Assembly (NCBI GenBank): GCA_029287875.1
Contig: JARFQH010000375.1
Coordinates: forward strand, 1 to 14,851
DNA: 14,851 bases
Direction: 5' to 3'
Origin: Desulfobacteraceae bacterium
Lineage (GTDB): Bacteria > Desulfobacterota > Desulfobacteria > Desulfobacterales > SG8-13
Part shown: in pieces, positions 14,246-14,851 of the stretch
How the letters are laid out: every line of letters starts with the position of its first letter
Position numbering within the stretch: position 1 is the stretch's first letter
Translations under genes and position numbers: made by a program
The notes under the pieces: model-generated
Seen by the model: the letters and a program-made list of their open reading frames with translations, nothing else
What the model was told of the DNA's origin: nothing
Databases searched by the model: none

Positions 14246-14832
14246 CTATGATTCCTTTTTGAAGTGGTCCCAGCCGGTGGAGACAATGACCCGTGAGCGC
14301 CCACTGCCGTCGATCAATTCGATTTTTCCCGAATCGGTGATCTCACCGAGTCTGTGAAGTGATTGACCGAATGTTGTAAAGTAGTCACGGGCGATTGCGT
14401 CGGCTTCCGAAGGGGTGACGGTGAAAAGCAGGGCATAATCTTCACCGCCGGCCAGCGCGTATTCGACCGGATCGAAACCGAAGCGTCGGCAGAACTGCTG
14501 CAAGGCCGGTGACAGGGGCAGGCGATCGATGAACAGGCGCGCGCCGACCCGGCTGAGACGCACGATATGCCCCAGGTCGGAGCTGAGGCCATCGCTGACA
14601 TCGATGGCGGCGTGGACCCCGCCGTGGGCTGCCAGAAGACGGCCTTCGCGCAGAAAGGGTTTAGGGCGCAGATGAGCTTCTAAAAGGGTCTTCAGGTAAG
14701 GGGTGTCGGCGGCGATCCGGTTTAACTCCAGGTGAAGGCCGGCACTGCTGTCACCGAGACAACCCGACGAAAAAATGACGTCGCCGACCCGGGCTTTGTC
14801 GCGGAAGAGAACCTCGCTTTCTGCAACCGTGC
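14246..14832 (-). CDS. thiL: Thiamine-monophosphate kinase, N-terminus missing at contig end
   Basis: ThiL phosphorylates thiamine monophosphate to thiamine diphosphate, the last step of the pathway. The frame is open from the TAG stop at 14248-14246 to the end of genuine sequence, giving 194 residues of the roughly 320 usual. Recognisable blocks, in order, are GDVIFSSGCLGDSSAGL, AAIDVSDGLSSDL and GGEDYALLFT, which belong to the PurM/ThiL ATP-binding fold. The start codon and about 130 N-terminal residues, including the first metal- and ATP-binding motifs, are lost only because the contig ends; nothing suggests a broken gene. The codon at 14831-14833 already includes an adapter base. It is upstream of thiD in a thiL-thiD operon. 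Confidence 0.93.
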
Positions 14833-14851
14833 CTGTCTCTTATACACATCT
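14833..14851. other. Nextera/Tn5 mosaic-end adapter left on the contig end
   Basis: The last 19 bases, CTGTCTCTTATACACATCT, are identical to the reverse complement of the Tn5 mosaic end used in Nextera libraries. They are not genomic. They interrupt thiL and should be trimmed. Confidence 0.95.

Noticed and set aside
14245..14304. Upstream start for thiD
   Set aside because: The extra 20 residues overlap the thiL coding end and lack ThiD similarity; AAGGA is correctly placed for the ATG at 14244.
1..14851. CRISPR array, tRNA, rRNA, TPP riboswitch or transposase
   Set aside because: No regularly spaced repeats, tRNA-like cloverleaf, rRNA segments, thi-box signature or transposase motifs were seen. 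A leader upstream of thiL, where a riboswitch might lie, is outside the window.

Overview
The window reads as a piece of an anaerobic, probably sulfate-reducing Desulfobacterota (Desulfobacteraceae-like) genome. This inference rests on a tetraheme cytochrome c3, an MvhD-type iron-sulfur subunit, a multi-cluster membrane ferredoxin, Tat-type leaders on redox proteins and a fairly GC-rich composition. It is not a species call. The 3' edge is a library artefact: the last 19 bases match the Nextera/Tn5 mosaic end exactly, and they cut thiL.

Region 1 (about 34-6330, minus strand) is a redox block. A strong sigma70-like promoter (TTGACA, 16 bases, TATAAA; 6328-6301) reads leftward into a DUF6599-like membrane-anchored protein, a DUF362 protein with a Tat-like leader, a 647-residue membrane polyferredoxin (NapH-like half fused to a ferredoxin half with an internal twin-arginine segment) and a Tat-exported aldo/keto reductase with a C-terminal cysteine cluster. 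The first two overlap and the others are separated by 56 and 89 bases, so they probably form one operon. After it comes a 142-bp nested-palindrome element, then an mvhD-like gene whose stop codon lies inside a perfect 14-bp inverted repeat.

Region 2 (about 6500-7152) holds a divergently transcribed periplasmic tetraheme cytochrome c3, followed by a hairpin terminator. The cytochrome and the DUF6599 operon share a 13-bp motif, placed once upstream of each gene in the same orientation relative to it. This suggests shared control and a common electron-transfer role.

Region 3 (7220-12253, plus strand) has a rhomboid-family protease with an N-terminal zinc ribbon, then a MoxR ATPase, a DUF58 protein and a TgpA-like transglutaminase. 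The last three form a well-known gene set. A candidate promoter with an upstream palindrome lies before moxR.

Region 4 (12254-13387) is an AT-rich leader and a stand-alone HsdR-N-like protein whose nuclease motif looks degenerate.

Region 5 (13405-14832, minus strand) is thiL-thiD of thiamine biosynthesis, convergent with region 4; thiL lacks its N-terminus because the contig ends there.

No tRNA, rRNA, CRISPR array or transposase gene was seen.
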